Assembly: GCA_022414725.1 (NCBI GenBank)
Contig: CM039462.1
Span: 75,122,020-75,186,019, forward strand
DNA length: 64,000 nt
Direction of reading: 5' to 3'
From: Microglena sp. YARC
Lineage: Eukaryota; Chlorophyta; Chlorophyceae; Chlamydomonadales; Chlamydomonadaceae
The notes below the pieces were generated by a model. That model did no database searches. It saw only the letters and a list, made by a program, of their open reading frames with translations, and had not been told where the DNA came from. Of the stretch, positions 43,201 through 58,200 are shown piece by piece. A program made the translations under genes and the position numbers. Each line of letters begins with the position of its first letter. Within the stretch, counting starts at the first letter, position 1.

Positions 43201-46200
43201 CTTGCCCTGGGACCACAAGTTGTTTCACCTCCCAGGCCACAGCTCCATCATCTCCAACCCTATATATACTCAATCGCCTCTTCCGCTCACTTGCCCTGGG
43301 ACCACAAGTTGTTTCACCTCCCAGGCCACAGCTCCATCATCTCCAACCCCTATACTCAATCGCCTCTTCCCCTCACTTGCCCTGGCGACCACAAGTGTTT
43401 CACCTCCCAGGCCACAGCTCCATCATCTCCAACCCCTATACTCAATCGCCTCTTCCGCCTCACTTGGCCCTGGACCACAAGTTGTTTCACCTCCCAGCCA
43501 CAGCTCCAATCATCTCCAACCCCTATACTCAATCGCCTCTTCCGCTCACTTGCCCTGGGACCACAAGTTGTTTTCACCTCCCAGCCACAGCTCCATCATC
43601 TCCAACCCCTATACTCAATCGCCTCTTCCGCTCACTTGCCCTGGACCACAAGTTTGTTTCACCTCCCAGGCCACAGCTCCATCATCTCCAACCCCTATAC
43701 TCAATCGCCTCTTCCGCTCACTTGCCCTGGGACCACAAGTGTGTTTCACCTCCCAGGCCACAGCTCCATCATCTCCAACCCCTATATATACTCAATCGCC
43801 TCTTCCGCTCACTTGCCCTGGGACCACAAGTTGCCCTTTCACCTCCCAGCCACAGCTCCATCATCTCCAACCCCTATACTCAATCGCCTCTTCCGCTCAC
43901 TTGCCCTGATTGGACCTCCCACAAGTTGTTTCAACCTCCAGCCACAGCTCCATCATCTCCAACCCCTATACTCAATCGCCTCTTTCGCTCACTTGCCCTG
44001 GGACCACAAGTTGTTTCACCTCCCAGGCCACAGCTCCATCATCTCCAAACCCTATATATACTCAATCGCCTCTTCCGCTCACTTGCCCTGGGACCACAAG
44101 TTGTTTCACCTCCCAGGCCACAGCTCCATCATCTCCAACCCCTATACTCAATCGCCTCTTCCGCTCACTTGCCCTGGGACCACAAGTTGTTTCACCTCCC
44201 AGGCCACAGCTCCATCATCTCCAACCCCTATACTCAATCGCCCTCTTCCGCTCACTTGCCCTGGGACCACAAGTTGTTTCACCTCCCAGGCCACAGCTCC
44301 ATCATCTCCAACCCCTATACTCAATCGCCTCTTCCGCTCACTTGCCCTGGGACCACAAGTTGTTTCACCTCCCAGGCCACAGCTCCATCATCTCCAACCC
44401 CTATTACTCAATCGCCTCTTCCGCCACTTGCCCTGGGACCACAAGTTGTTCACCTCCCAGGCCACAGCTCCATCATCTTCAACCCCTATATATACTCAAA
44501 TCGCCTCTTCCGCCTCAACTTGCCCTGGGACCACAAGTTGTTTCACCTCCCAGGCCACAGCTCCATCATCTCCAACCCCTATACTCAATCGCCTCTTCCG
44601 CTCACTTGCCCTGGGACCCACAAGTTGTTCACCTCCCAGGCCACAGCTCCATCATCTCCAACCCCTATACTCAATCGCCTCTTTCCGCTCACTTGCCCTC
44701 ACAATTGTTTCACCTCCCAGGCCCACAGCTCCATCATCCCAAACCCCTATACTCAATCGCCTCTTCCGCTCACTTGCCCTGGACCACAAGTTGTTTCACC
44801 TCCCAGGCCACCAGCTCCATCATCTCCAACCCCTATACTCAATCGCCTCTTCCGCTCAACTTGCCCTGGGACCACAAGTTGTTTCACCTCCCAGGCCACA
44901 GCTCCATCATCTCCAACCCCTATACTCAATCGCCTCTTCGCTCACTTGCCCTGGGACCACAAAGTTGTTTCACCTCCCAGGCCACAGCTCCATCATCTCC
45001 AACCCCTATACTCAATCGCCTCTTCCGCTCACTTGCCCTGGGACCACAAGTTGTTTCACCTCCCAGGCCACAGCTCCATCATCTCCAACCCCTATACTCA
45101 ATCGCCTCTTCCGCTCACTTGCCCTGGGACCACAAGTTGTTTCACCTCCAGGCCACAGCTCCATCATCTCCAACCCCTATATATACTCAATCGCCTCTTC
45201 CGCTCACTTGCCCTGGGACCACAAGTTGTTTCACCTCCCAGGCCACAGCTCCATCATCTCCAACCCCTATACTCAATCGCCTCTTCCGCTCACTTGCCCT
45301 GGGACCACAAGTTGTTTCACCTCCCAGGCCACAGCTCCATCATCTCCAACCCCTATACTCAATCGCCTCTTCGCTCACTTGCCCTGGGACCACAAGTTGT
45401 TTCACCTCCCAGGCCACAGCTCCATCATCTCCAACCCCTATACTCAATCGCCTCTTCCGCTCACTTGCCCTGGGACCACAAGTTGTTTCACCTCCCAGGC
45501 CACAGCTCCATCATCTCCAACCCCTATACTCAATCGCCTCTTCCGCTCACTTGCCCTGGACCACAAGTTGTTTCACCTCCCAGGCCACAGCTCCATCATC
45601 TCCACCCCTATACTCAATCGCCTCTCCGCTTCACTGCTCACTTGCCCTGGGACACAAAGTTGTTTCACCTCCCAGGCCACAGCTCCATCATCTCCAACCC
45701 CTATACTCAATCGCCTCTTCCGCTCACTTGCCCTGGGACCACAAGTTGTTTCACCTCCCAGGCCACAGCTCCATCATCTCCAACCCCTATACTCAATCGC
45801 CTCTTCCGCTCACTTGCCCTGGGACCACAAGTTGTTTCACCTCCCAGGCCACAGCTCCATCATCTCCAACCCCTTATACTCAATCGCCTCTTCCGCTCAC
45901 TTGCCCTGGGACCACAAGTTGTTTCACCTCCCAGGCCACAGCTCCATCATCTCCAACCCCTATATATACTCAATCGCCTCTTTCACTTGCCCTTGCCCTG
46001 GACCACAAGTTGTTTCACCTCCAGGCCACAGCTCCATCATCTCCAACCCCTATACTCAATCGCCTCTTCCGCTCACTTGCCCTGGGGACCACAAGTTGTT
46101 TCACCTCCCAGGCCACAGCTCCATCATCTCCAACCCCTATACTCAATCGCCTCTTCCGCTCACTTGCCCTGGGACCCACAAGTTGTTTCACCTCCCAGCC

Positions 46201-49200
46201 ACAGCTCCATCATCTCAACCCCACAGCCTTCCATCACTCTCCACACCCCTATATATACTCAATCGCCTCTTTCCGCTCCACTTGCCCTGGACCACAAGTT
46301 GTTTCACCTCCCAGGCCACAGCTCCATCATCTCCAACCCCTATACTCAATCGCCTCTTCCGCTCACTTGCCCTGGGACCACAAGTTGCTCACTTTCACCT
46401 CCCAGGCCACAGCTCCCAGGCCACATCATCTCCAACCCCTATATACTCAATCGCCTCTTCCGCTCACTTGCCCTGGGACCACAAGTTGTTTCACCTCCCC
46501 AGGCCATCGCCTCTTCCGCTCAGCTCCATCATCTCCAACCCCTATATATACTCAATCGCCTCTTCCGCTCACTTGCCCTGGACCACAAGTTGTTTCACCT
46601 CCCAGGCCACAGCTCCATCATCTCCAACCCCTATCATACTCAATCGCCTCTTCCGCTCACTTGCCCTGGGACCACAAGTTGTTTCACCTCCCAGGCCACA
46701 GCTCCATCATCTCCAACCCCTATACTCAATCGCCTCTTCCGCTCACTTGCCCTGCGGACCACAAGTTGTTTCACCTCCCAGGCCACAGCTCCATCATCTC
46801 CAACCCCTATATATACTCAATCGCCTCTTCCGCTCACTTGCCCTGGACCACAAGTTGTTTCACCTCCCAGGCCCACAGCTCCATCATCTCCAACCCCTAT
46901 ACTCAATCGCCTCTTCCGCTCACTTGCCCTGGGACCACAAGTTGTTTCACCTCCCAGGCCACAGCTCCATCATCTCCAACCCCTATATATACTCAATCGC
47001 CTCTTCCGTCTCACTTGCCCTGGCTCCATCATCGACCACAAGTTGTTTCACCTCCCAGGCCACAGCTCCATCATCTCCAACCCCTATACTGGACCACAAT
47101 CCCAGGCCACAGCCTCTTCCGCTCACTTGCCCTGGGACCACAAGTTGTTTCACCTCCCAGGCCACAGCTCCATCATCTCCAACCCCTATACTCAATCGCC
47201 TCTTCCGCTCACTTGCCCTGGGACCACAAGTTGTTTCACCTCCCAGGCCACAGCTCCATCATCTCCAACCCCTATACTCAATCGCCTCTTCCGCTCACTT
47301 GCCCTGGGACCACAAGTTGTTTCACCTCCCAGGCCACAGCTCCATCATCTCCAACCCCTATACTCAATCGCCTCTTCCGCTCACTTGCCCTGGGACCACA
47401 AGTTGTTTCACCTCCCAGGCCACAGCTCCATCATCAATTACCCCTATATATACTCAATCGCCTCTTCCGCTCACTTGCCCTGGGACCACAAGTTGTTTCA
47501 CCTCCCAGGCCACAGCTCCATCATCTCCAAACCCCTATACTCAATCGCCTCTTCCGCTCACTTGCCCTGGGACCACAAGTTGTTTCACCTCCCAGGCCAC
47601 AGCTCCATCATCTCCAAACCCCTATATATACTCAATCGCCTCTTCCGCTCACTTTGCCCTGGGACCACAAGTTGCTCCAACCCCTTATATTTCATCGCCC
47701 TCCCCACTTGCCTGGGACCCAGTTGTTTCACCTCCCAGGCCACAGCTCCATCATCTCCAACCCCTATACTCAATCGCCTCTTCCGCTCACTTGCCCTGGA
47801 CCACAAGTTGTTTCACCTCCCAGGCCACAGCTCCATCATCTCCAACCCCTATACTCAATCGCCTCTTCCGCTCACTTGCCCTGGGACCACAAGTTGTTTC
47901 ACCTCCCAGGCCACCAGCTCCATCATCTCCAACCCCTATACTCAATCGCCTCTTCCGCTCACTTGCCCTGGGACCACAAGTTGTTTCACCTCCCAGGCCA
48001 CAGCTCCATCATCTCCAACCCCTATACTCAATCGCCTCTTCCGCTCACTTGCCCTGGGACCACAAGTTGTTTCACCTCCCAGGCCACAGCTCCATCATCT
48101 TCCAACCCCTATATATACTCAATCGCCTCTTCCGCTCACTTGCCCTGGGACCACAAGTTGTTTCACCTCCCAGGCCACAGCTCCATCATCTCCAACCCCT
48201 ATACTCAATCGCCTCTTCCGCTCACTTGCCCTGGGACCACAAGTTGTTTCACCTCCCAGGCCACAGCTCCATCATCTCCAACCCCTATACTCAATCGCTC
48301 TTCCGCTCACTTGCCCTGGGACCACAAGTTGTTTCACCTCCCAGGCCACAGCTCCATCATCTCCAACCCCTATATATACTCAATCGCCTCTTCCGCTCAC
48401 TTGCCCTGGGACCACAAGTTGTGTTCACCTTCCCAGGCCACAGCTCCATCATCTCCAACCCCTATACTCAATCGCCTTCTTCCGCTCACTTGCCCTGGGA
48501 CCACAAGTTGTTTCACCTCCCAGGCCACAGCTCCATCATCTCCAACCCCTATACTCAATCGCCTCTTCCGCTCACTTGCCCTGGGACCACAAGTTGTTTC
48601 ACCTCCCAGGCCACAGCTCCATCATCTCCAACCCCTATATATACTCAATCGCCTCTTCCGCTCACTTGCCCTGGACCACAAGTTGTTTCACCTCCCAGGC
48701 CACAAGCTCCATCATCTCCAAACCCTATCAATCGCCCTCTTCCGCTTCACTTGCCCTGGGACCACAAACCTCCCAGCCACAGCGCTCCATCATCTCTCTT
48801 CCGCACTCATCGCCTCTTCCGCTTCACTTGCCCTGGACCACAAGTTGTTTCACCTCCCAGGCCACAGCTCCATCATCTCCAACCCCTATACATCAATCGC
48901 CTCTTCCGCTCACTTTGCCCCTGGGACCACAAGTTGTTTCACCTCCCAGGCCACAGCTCCATCATCTCCAACCCTCCATCATCTCCACCTCCCACCCCTG
49001 ATACTCAATCGCCTCTTCCGCTCACTTGCCCTGGACCACAAGTTGTTTCACCTCCCAGAGCCACAGCTCCATCATCTCCAACCCCTATACTCAATCGCCT
49101 CTTCCGCTCACTTGCCCTGGGACCACAAGTTGTTTCACCTCCCAGGCCACAGCTCCATCATCTCCAACCCCTATACTCAATCGCCTCTTCCGCTCACTTG

Positions 49201-52200
49201 CCTGGGGACCACAAGTTGTTTCACCTCCAGGCCACAGCTCCATCATCTCCAACCCCTATACTCAATCGCCTCTTCCGCTCACTTGCCCTGGGACCACAAG
49301 TTGTTTCACCTCCCAGGCCACAGCTCCATCATCTCCAAACCCCTATACTCAATCGCTTACTCTCTTCCGCTCACTTGCCCTGGGACCACAAGTTGTTTCA
49401 CCTCCCAGGCCACAGCTCCATCATCTCCAACCCCTATATTTATACTCAATCGCTCTCTTCCGCTCACTGCCCTGGACCACAAGTTTCGCCTCTTCCGCTC
49501 CACTTGCCATCTCCAAACCCTATACTCAATCGCCTCTTCCGCTCACTGCCCCTGGGACCACTTCAATCACCTCCCAGGTATATACCCACAGCTCCACTTG
49601 CCCTCAGTTTCACCTCCATCTCCAACCCCTATACTCAATCGCCTCTTCCGCTCACTTGCCCTGGACCACAAGTTGTTTCACCTCCCAGGCCACAGCTCCA
49701 TCATCTCCAACCCCTCATACTTGCCCTGGGACCAAACAGTGTTTCACCTCCCCAGGCCACAGCTCCTCATCTCAACCCCGCTCATCGCCTTGCCCTGGGA
49801 CCACAAGTTGTTTCACCTCCCAGGCCACAGCTCCATCATCTCCAACCCCTATACTCAATCGCCTCTTCCGCTCACTTGCCCTGGGACCACAAGTTGTTTC
49901 ACCTCCCAGGCCACAGCTCCATCATCTCCAACCCCTATACTCAATCGCCTCTTCCGCTCACTTGCCCTGGGACCACAAGTTGTTTCACCTCCCAGCCACA
50001 GCTCCATCATCTCCAACCCCTATACTCAATCGCCTCTTCCGCTCACTTGCCCTGGGACCACAAGTTGTTCACCTCCCAGGCCACAGCTCCATCATCTCCA
50101 ACCCCTCAATACCCCTCTCTCAATCGTCCCTCTTCCGCTCACTTGCCCTTGGACCACAAGTTGTTTCACCTCCCAGGCCACAGCTCCATCATCTCCAACC
50201 CCGTATATACTCAATCGCCTCTTCCGCTCACTTGCCCTGGGACCACAAGTTGTTTCACCTCCCAGGCCACAGCTCCATCATCTTCCAACCCCTATACTCA
50301 ATCGCCTCTTCCGCTCACTTGCCCTGGGACCACAAGTTGTTTCACCTCCCAGGCCACAGCTCCATCATCTCCAAACCCCTATACTCAATCGCCCTCTTCC
50401 GATCCACTTGCCCTGGGACCACAAGTTGTTTCACCTCCCAGGCCACAGCTCCATCATCTCCATCTCACCTCACTCAATCACCTCTTCCGCTCACCCCTAG
50501 TCCATCATCTCCAACTTATACTCAATCGCCTCTTCCGCTCACTTGCTGTGACCTTCCCTCCCAGGCCGCTTCCATCATCTCCAACCCCATACTCAATCGC
50601 CTCTTCGCTTCACTTCTTGCCTGGGACCACAAGTTGTTTCACCTCCCAGGGGCCACAGCTCCATCATCTCCAACCCCTATCCGCAATACTGCCCTGGGAC
50701 CACAAGTTGTTCACCTCCAGGCCACGCTCCATCATCTCCAAACCCCTATACTCCCTCTTCCGCTCACTTGCCCTGGGACCACAAGTTGTTTCACCTCCCA
50801 GGCCACAGCTCCATCATCTCCAACCCCTATACTCAATCGCCTCTTCCGCTCACTTGCCCTGGACCACAAGTTGTTTCACCTCCCAGTTTGCCACAGCTCC
50901 ATCATCTCCAACCCCTATACTCAATCGCCTCTTCGCTCACTTGCCCTGGACCACAAGTTGTTTCACTCTCCCATGCCACAGCTCTTTCATCATCTCCAAC
51001 CCTAAACTCAATCGCCTCTTCCGCTCACTTGCCCTGGGACCACAAGTTGTTTCACCTCCCAGGCCACAGCTCCATCATCTCCAACCCCTTATATATACTC
51101 AATCGCCTCTTCCGCTCACTTGCCCTGGGACCACAAGTCTGTTTCACCTCCCAGCCACAGCTCCATCATCTCCAACCCTATACTCAATCGCCTCTTCCGC
51201 TCACTTGCCCTGGGACCACAAGTCTGTCCAGGCCACAGCTTCACCTCCCAGGCCACAGCTCATCATCTCCAACCCCTATACTCAATCGCCTCTTCCGCTC
51301 ACTTGCCCTGGACCACAAGTTGTTTCACCTCCCAGGCCACAGCTCCATCATCTCCAACCCCATACTCAATCGCCTCTTCCGCTCACTTGCCTGGACCACA
51401 AATTGTTTCACCTCCCAGGCCACAGCTCCATCATCTCCAACCCCTATACTCAATCGCCTCTTCCGCTCACTTGCCCTGGGACCACAAGTTGTTCACCTCC
51501 CAGGCCACAGCTCCATCACAACCCCTATACTCAATCGCCTCTTCCGTCACTTGCCCTGGGACCACAAGTTGTTGTCACCTCCCAGGGGCCACCAGCTCCA
51601 TCATCTCCAACCCCCTTATAATACTCAACGCCTCTTCCGCTCACTTGCCTGCGACCACAAGTTGTTTCACCTCCAGGCCACAGCTCCATCATCTTCCAAC
51701 CCCTATACTCAATCGCCTCATTCGGGCATCAGACACAAAGTTGTTTCACCTCCCAGCCAAAGCTCCACATCCCAACCCTATATCAATCGCCGTCTTCCGC
51801 TCACGCCTCAATCTCCAACCCCTATCACTCAACCCATCACTCAATGCCTTTCACCGCCTGGGAAACACTTGCCCTGGACCAATCGCCTTCTTCCGCTCAG
51901 TTGTTTCACCCCAGGTTTTCACCTCCCTAGCCAGCAGCTCCATCATCTCCAACCCCTATATATAACTAAATCGCCTCTTCCGCTCACTTGCCCTGGACCC
52001 ACAAGTTGTTTCACCTCCCAGCCACAGCTCCATCATCTTCCAGACCCCTATACTCAATCGCCTCTTCCCTCACTTGCCCTGGACCAACAAGTTGTTCACC
52101 TCCCAGGCCACAGCTCCGATATCTCAACCCCTATACTCAATCGCCTCTTCCGCTCACTTGCCCATGGGACCACAATTGATCTCACCGCCAGGCCACAAGC

Positions 52201-55200
52201 CAACATCTCTACCACACACAAAAATATAACATCAAATCGCAACATCTATACACGACTACAACATGCCACTGGAGAACACAAACAAAAGTTGTATTACAAC
52301 TCACAAGAACCACAGACTACCAATACAAATCTCCAAAACCCCATAATACTCAATCGCCTTTCGCTCACTATGCCCATGGGACCACAATTTGGTTTCACCT
52401 CCCAGGCTCCATCATCTCCAACCCCTATATCTCACAGCGGGACCCAGTTGTTCCACCTCCATGCCTGACAGCTCCATATCTTCAACCCTATGATAGTACT
52501 ATCTGCCGTCTTCGCTTACTCTAGTTATATTAAGCCCACGCTCCTCATCTTCAACCCCATACTCAAAAAACGCCACAATATCGCTGCACACAGAGGACAC
52601 AAAATTTGCCTGGCAACCAAAAAATACAAATACATACACAAACACAACATAAATACACAATCAAGACAATACTATACAACATCATTAGACCACATAAGAC
52701 CAACAAATATAAGTAATAATAACACATACAACACCACAACAACATAACATCAATACTACAACAACATAATAATACAATACACACATATATACCAGAACAT
52801 AACAACATTGTTTCACCTCCCAGGCCACAGCTCCTTCATCTCCAACTCATTCCTATAACTCAATCGCTCTTCCGCTCACTTGCCCTGGGACCACAAGTTT
52901 CACCTTCCCATGCCACAGCTCCATCATCTTCAACCCCTATATATACTCAATCTCCTCTTCCGCTCACTTGCCCTGGGACCACAAGTTGTTTACCTCCCAG
53001 GCCACAGCTCATTCATCTCCAACCCCATAACTCAATCGCCTCTTCCGCTCCACTTGCCCTGGGACCACCAGTTGTTTCACCTCCAGGCCACAGCTCCATC
53101 TCTCCAAACCCCTAAACTCAATCGCCTCTTCCGCTCACTTGCCCTGGACCACAAGTTGTTTTCACGCCTCCCATGCCACAGCTACCATCACCTCCAACCC
53201 TATACTAAACTCAATCGCCTCTTCGCTCCACTTGTTGCCTTGGAACACAAGTTGTTTCCTCCCAGGCCACAGCCAAATTCCGATCTCCCATCCCTATATA
53301 ATACTCAAATCGCCTCTTCCGTCACTTAGCCCTGGGGACCACAAGTTGTTGTCACCTCCCAGGCACAGCTCCATCCTCCAACCCCTATACTCAATCGGCC
53401 TCTTCCGCTCACATTGCCCTGGCGACCAACAAATGTTGTTTCACCTCCCAGGCCACGCTCCATCTCTTCCAAACCCCGAAGATTATACTCGATCGCCTCT
53501 TCGCTCACTTGCCCTGGGACCAAAGTTGTTTCACCTCCACGGCCACAGGCTCCATGCATCTCCAACCCCTATATATACTCAATCGCCTCTTCCGGCTCAC
53601 TTGCCTTGGACCACAAGTTGTTTCACCTCCCAGGCCAAGCTCCATCATCGTCCAACCCCTATACTCAATCGCCTCTTGCCGCTCACTTGCCCCCCTGGGA
53701 CCTACAAGTTGTTTCACCTCCCAGGCCACAGCTCATCATCTCCCAACCCCTATACTCAATCGCCTCTTCGCTCACTTTTGCCCTGGGACCACAAGCTTTT
53801 GTTTCACGTCCCATGCCACAGCTCCATCATCTTAACCCATATACTCAATCCCTTCTTCGCTCACGTTGCGCCTGTGGACCACAAGTGTTTGGTTTCACCT
53901 AGCCCATGCCACAGCTCCATCATCGCAACCCCTATATATACTCAATCGCTCTTCGTGCTCACTTTGCCCTGGGACCACAAGTTGTTGTCACCTCCCAGGT
54001 CCCAACAAGCTTCCATCATCTGCCAACACCTATACTCAATCGGCCTCTTTCCGCTGCACTTGCCCTGGGACCACAACCGTTGTTTCCTCCCAGGCCACAG
54101 CTCCATCATCTTCAAACCCTTAACTCAATCGCCTCTTTCGCTCACTTGCCCTGGGACCACAAGTTGTATTCCACCTCCCAGGCACAGCTCCATCATCTCC
54201 AACCTATATCAATCGCCTCTTCGCGATCACTTGCCCCTGGGACCACAAGTTGTTTCACTCCCAGGCCTTACAGCTCCATCCATCTCAACCCACTCTATCA
54301 ACCAATTCGCCATCTTCCGCTCACTTGCCCTGGGACCACACAGTTGTTTCACTCCCAGGCCACAGCTCCATCATCTCCAACCCCATATATATACGCAATC
54401 GCCTTCTTCCGCTCACTTTGCTGGGGGACCACAACGTTTCTCACCTCCCAGGCCACAGCTCCATCATCTCCACCCTTATACTCAATCGCCTCTTCCGCTC
54501 ACTTGCTCCTGGGGACCACAAGTTGTTTCACCTCCCAGGCCACAGCTTCCATCATCTCCCACCCCTATACTCAATCGCCTCTTCCGCTCACTTGCCTGGG
54601 ACAAACAAGTTGTTTCACTTCTCCATGCTACAAGCTCCATCATCTTCAACCCATATATATACTCAATCGCCTCTCTTCCGCTCACTACTTGCCCTATCTC
54701 TCTCTGGGACCACAAGTTGTTTTCATCGCTCCCAGGTCCACAGCTCCATCATCTTTCCAACACTATACTCAATCGCCTCTTTCCGGCATTGGCCCTGGGA
54801 ACCACAAGTTGGTTTTCACCTTCCCAGGCACAGCTGCCATCATCTTCCAACCTATCCTCAACTCGCCTCTTCGCTCACTCTGCCCTGGGACCGAAAGTTG
54901 TTTCACGCCCGCAATGGCCACAGCTTCCATCATCGTTTACCCCTATATATACTCAATCGCCTCTCGCGCGATTAGCCCTGGGACAAAGTTGTTTCACACA
55001 CTCGCCAGGGCGCACAGCTCATCATCTCGCAACCCTATATATACTCCATCGGCTCTTTCGCGTCACTTGCTGGGACCACAAGTTGGTTTCAGCCTCCCAG
55101 GCCAAGCTCCATATCTGCAACGCGCTATTATCATCGCTCTTCCGGCGCATTGCCGCTGGGACACAAGTTGTTTACGCTCCAGGCCACAGCTATCCATCAT

Positions 55201-58200
55201 CTATCTGCCAACCCTATTACTCAATCGCTGCTTCTGCTACTTGCCTGGGACAACAAGTTGATTCACCTCCCAGGCCAGAGCTCCATCATCTCCAACCCCT
55301 ATTACTAATCGCCTGCTTCGCTCACGACGTTGCCTGGGACCACAAAGTTTTTCATCCCCTAGGCCAACAGCTACATAATCTGCACGCCTATACTCAATCG
55401 CCTCTTCCGCTCACGTTGCGCTGGGACCGACAAGTTGTTTCACCTCCCAGGCACAGCTTGCATCATCTCCAACCTTATACTCAATGCCTCTTCGCTCACT
55501 TGCCTGGGACACAAGTTGTTTCCCTCACGCACAGCTCATCATCTCCAACCCTATACTCAATCGGCCTCTTCCCGCGCTCACGTGCCCTGGGTACAACAAG
55601 TTGTTACTCCTAGGCACAGCTCCATCATCTCCAACCCCTATACTCAATCGCCTCTTTCCGCTACTTGCCCTCTGGGACCACAAGTCGTTTTCAGCTCCCA
55701 GGCCACAGCTCCATCATCTCAACCCCTATAACTCAATCGCTCTTCCGCTGCACTTGCCCTGGACCACAAGTTGTTTCACCTCCCAGGCACAGCTTCCATC
55801 ATCTTCCAACCCCTATACTCAATCGCCTCTTTCCGCTCACTTGCCTGGGAACACAAGTTGTTTCACCTCCATGCCACAGGCTTCATCATCTTCAACCCGT
55901 ATATATACTCAATCGCTCTTCCGCTCGATGCCTGGGCAAGTTGTTCACCCCAGGCAAGACTCTCCGCTCACTTGCCCGGACCACGTTGTTTCCACCTTCC
56001 AGGCCACACTCCATCATCTCCAACCCTTATTACTCAATCGCCTCTTCCGCTACTTGCCTGGGGACCACAAGTTGTTTTTCACCTCCCAGACCACAGCCTC
56101 ATTCAAATCTCACCCCTATACTCAATCGGCTCTTCTCGCTCACTTGCATTTGCCTGGACCCACAAGTTGTTTCAGCCTCCTAGGCCCCACAGCTCCATCA
56201 ATTCTCCCACCCCTATACTATGCGCCTCTCCGCACTTGCCCCTGGCGACCACAAGTCGTTTCACCTCCCAGCCACAGCTCCATCATCTCCACCTATATTA
56301 TACTGCAACCGCACTATCTCAATCGCCTCTTCCCGTCACTTGCCCTGGACCAACAAGTTGTTTCACTCAACCCAGGCCACAGCTCCATCATCTCCAACCC
56401 CTATACTCAATCGCGCTCTTCGCTCACTTTTGCCCTGGCGACACAACAATTGTTTCACCTCCCATGCCACAGCATCCATCATCTTCAACCCCTATATAAC
56501 CAATCGCCTCTTGCCGCTCACTTGCCCTGGACCACAAGTTGTTTCACCTCCCAGGCAGCAGTCCATCATCTCCAACCCCTAAAACTCGAATGCACTCTTC
56601 CCGCTCACTTGCCCCTGGGACCACAAATTGTTTTCACCTTCCCGGACAGTTTCACCTCCCATGCCAAGCTTCCATCAATCTCCACCCCTATATATACTTC
56701 TCAATCGCCTCTTCCGCCACTTGCCCTGGCGACCACAAGTTGTTCACCTCCCTAGGCCACAGCTCCATCATCTCCAACCCCTATACTCAATGCGCCTCTT
56801 TCGCTTCACCTTGCCCTGGGACCACGCAGGCCACAAGCTATAATACTTTGCTCTTTCATTTCCGCTCACTTTGCCCTTCAGGTTTGTAGGCCAAGCTCCA
56901 TCATCTCCAACCCTATACTCAATCGGCTCTTTCCGCTCACTTGCCTGACGCACAACGGTCGGTCGTTTCACCTCCCAGGCCCACAGCTCCATCATCTCCA
57001 ACCCTTATACTCATCGGCCTCTTCCGGGGCTCACTTCCCTGGGGACCACAATTTGTTTTCCTCCAGGCCACAGCTCATCATCTCCCAACCCATATACTCA
57101 ATCGCCTCTTTCGCTCACTTGCCCTGATTTCACCTGCTCCGTATCTCAATTCTCCGCTCACTTGCCTGGGACCACAGTTGTTTCACCTCCCACGGCCACA
57201 GACCCCTAAAAACAGCCCTGGGACCACCATCCGCAGGTTGCCACAGCTCCATTCATCTACAACCCTATATATATACCTCAATCGCCCCTCTTCCGCTCAC
57301 TTGCCCCTGACCAAATTTGTTGCCTATACACTGCCCTCAAGTTTGTTTCACCCTCCCATGCCACATCCTCATCTCAACCCTATATATACTCATCGCCTCT
57401 TTCGCTCACCGCTGGGACCCACTTTTCCCAAGGCCAGCTCCTCATGCTCCATCATTCCAACCCCCTAAACTCTGAATCGTCCTCTTCTGCTCACTTTGGG
57501 ACCACAAGTTGTTTCACCTCCCAGGGCCACAGCTCCATCATCTCTCCAACCCCATCCATCTCTACACCTACCAACAAGTTCCCAGTTTCACCTCCCAGCC
57601 CAGCTTCCATCACTCTATAAGCTCAATCGCTCTTCCGCTCACTTGCCCTGGGACCACTTCACCTCCCAGGCATCAGCCCTCGTCTTCCGCTCACTTGCCC
57701 TGGGACCAAGTTGTTTCAGCCTCCAGGCCACAGCTCCATCATCTCCAACCCCTATACTCAATCGCCTCTTCCGCTCACGCCTCCTGGGACCACAAGTTGT
57801 TTCACTCCCAGGCCACAGCTCATCATCTCCAACCCCTATATATACTCAACTGCCGTCTTCTGCTCACGCCTCAAAGTTGTTTTTCAGCCGCTCATATCTC
57901 CAACCATACTCACTTTGCCCTGGGACCACAAGTTGTTCACCTCCCAGGCAAGCTCCATCATCTCCAATCCCTATCTCAATCGGCCTCTTCCGCTCACTTG
58001 CCTGGGACCACAAGTTTGTTTACACTCCAGGCCCACAGTCCATCATCTCCTAAGGAACCACAGTTTTTTCACCTCCTAGGCCACAGCTCCATCATCTCCA
58101 ACCCTATACTCAATCGCTCTTCCGCTCACTTTTGCCCTGGGACGAAAGTGTTTCATAGGCCACAGCTCCATCATCTCCAACCCTATACTCAATCGCCTCT

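Noticed and set aside
41863..51621. A 3252-codon open frame, with others of 2499, 2196 and 824 codons
   Set aside because: They are the 86/90-bp satellite read through successive frames. The unit has no plus-strand stop, and the translation is only the satellite in three phases.
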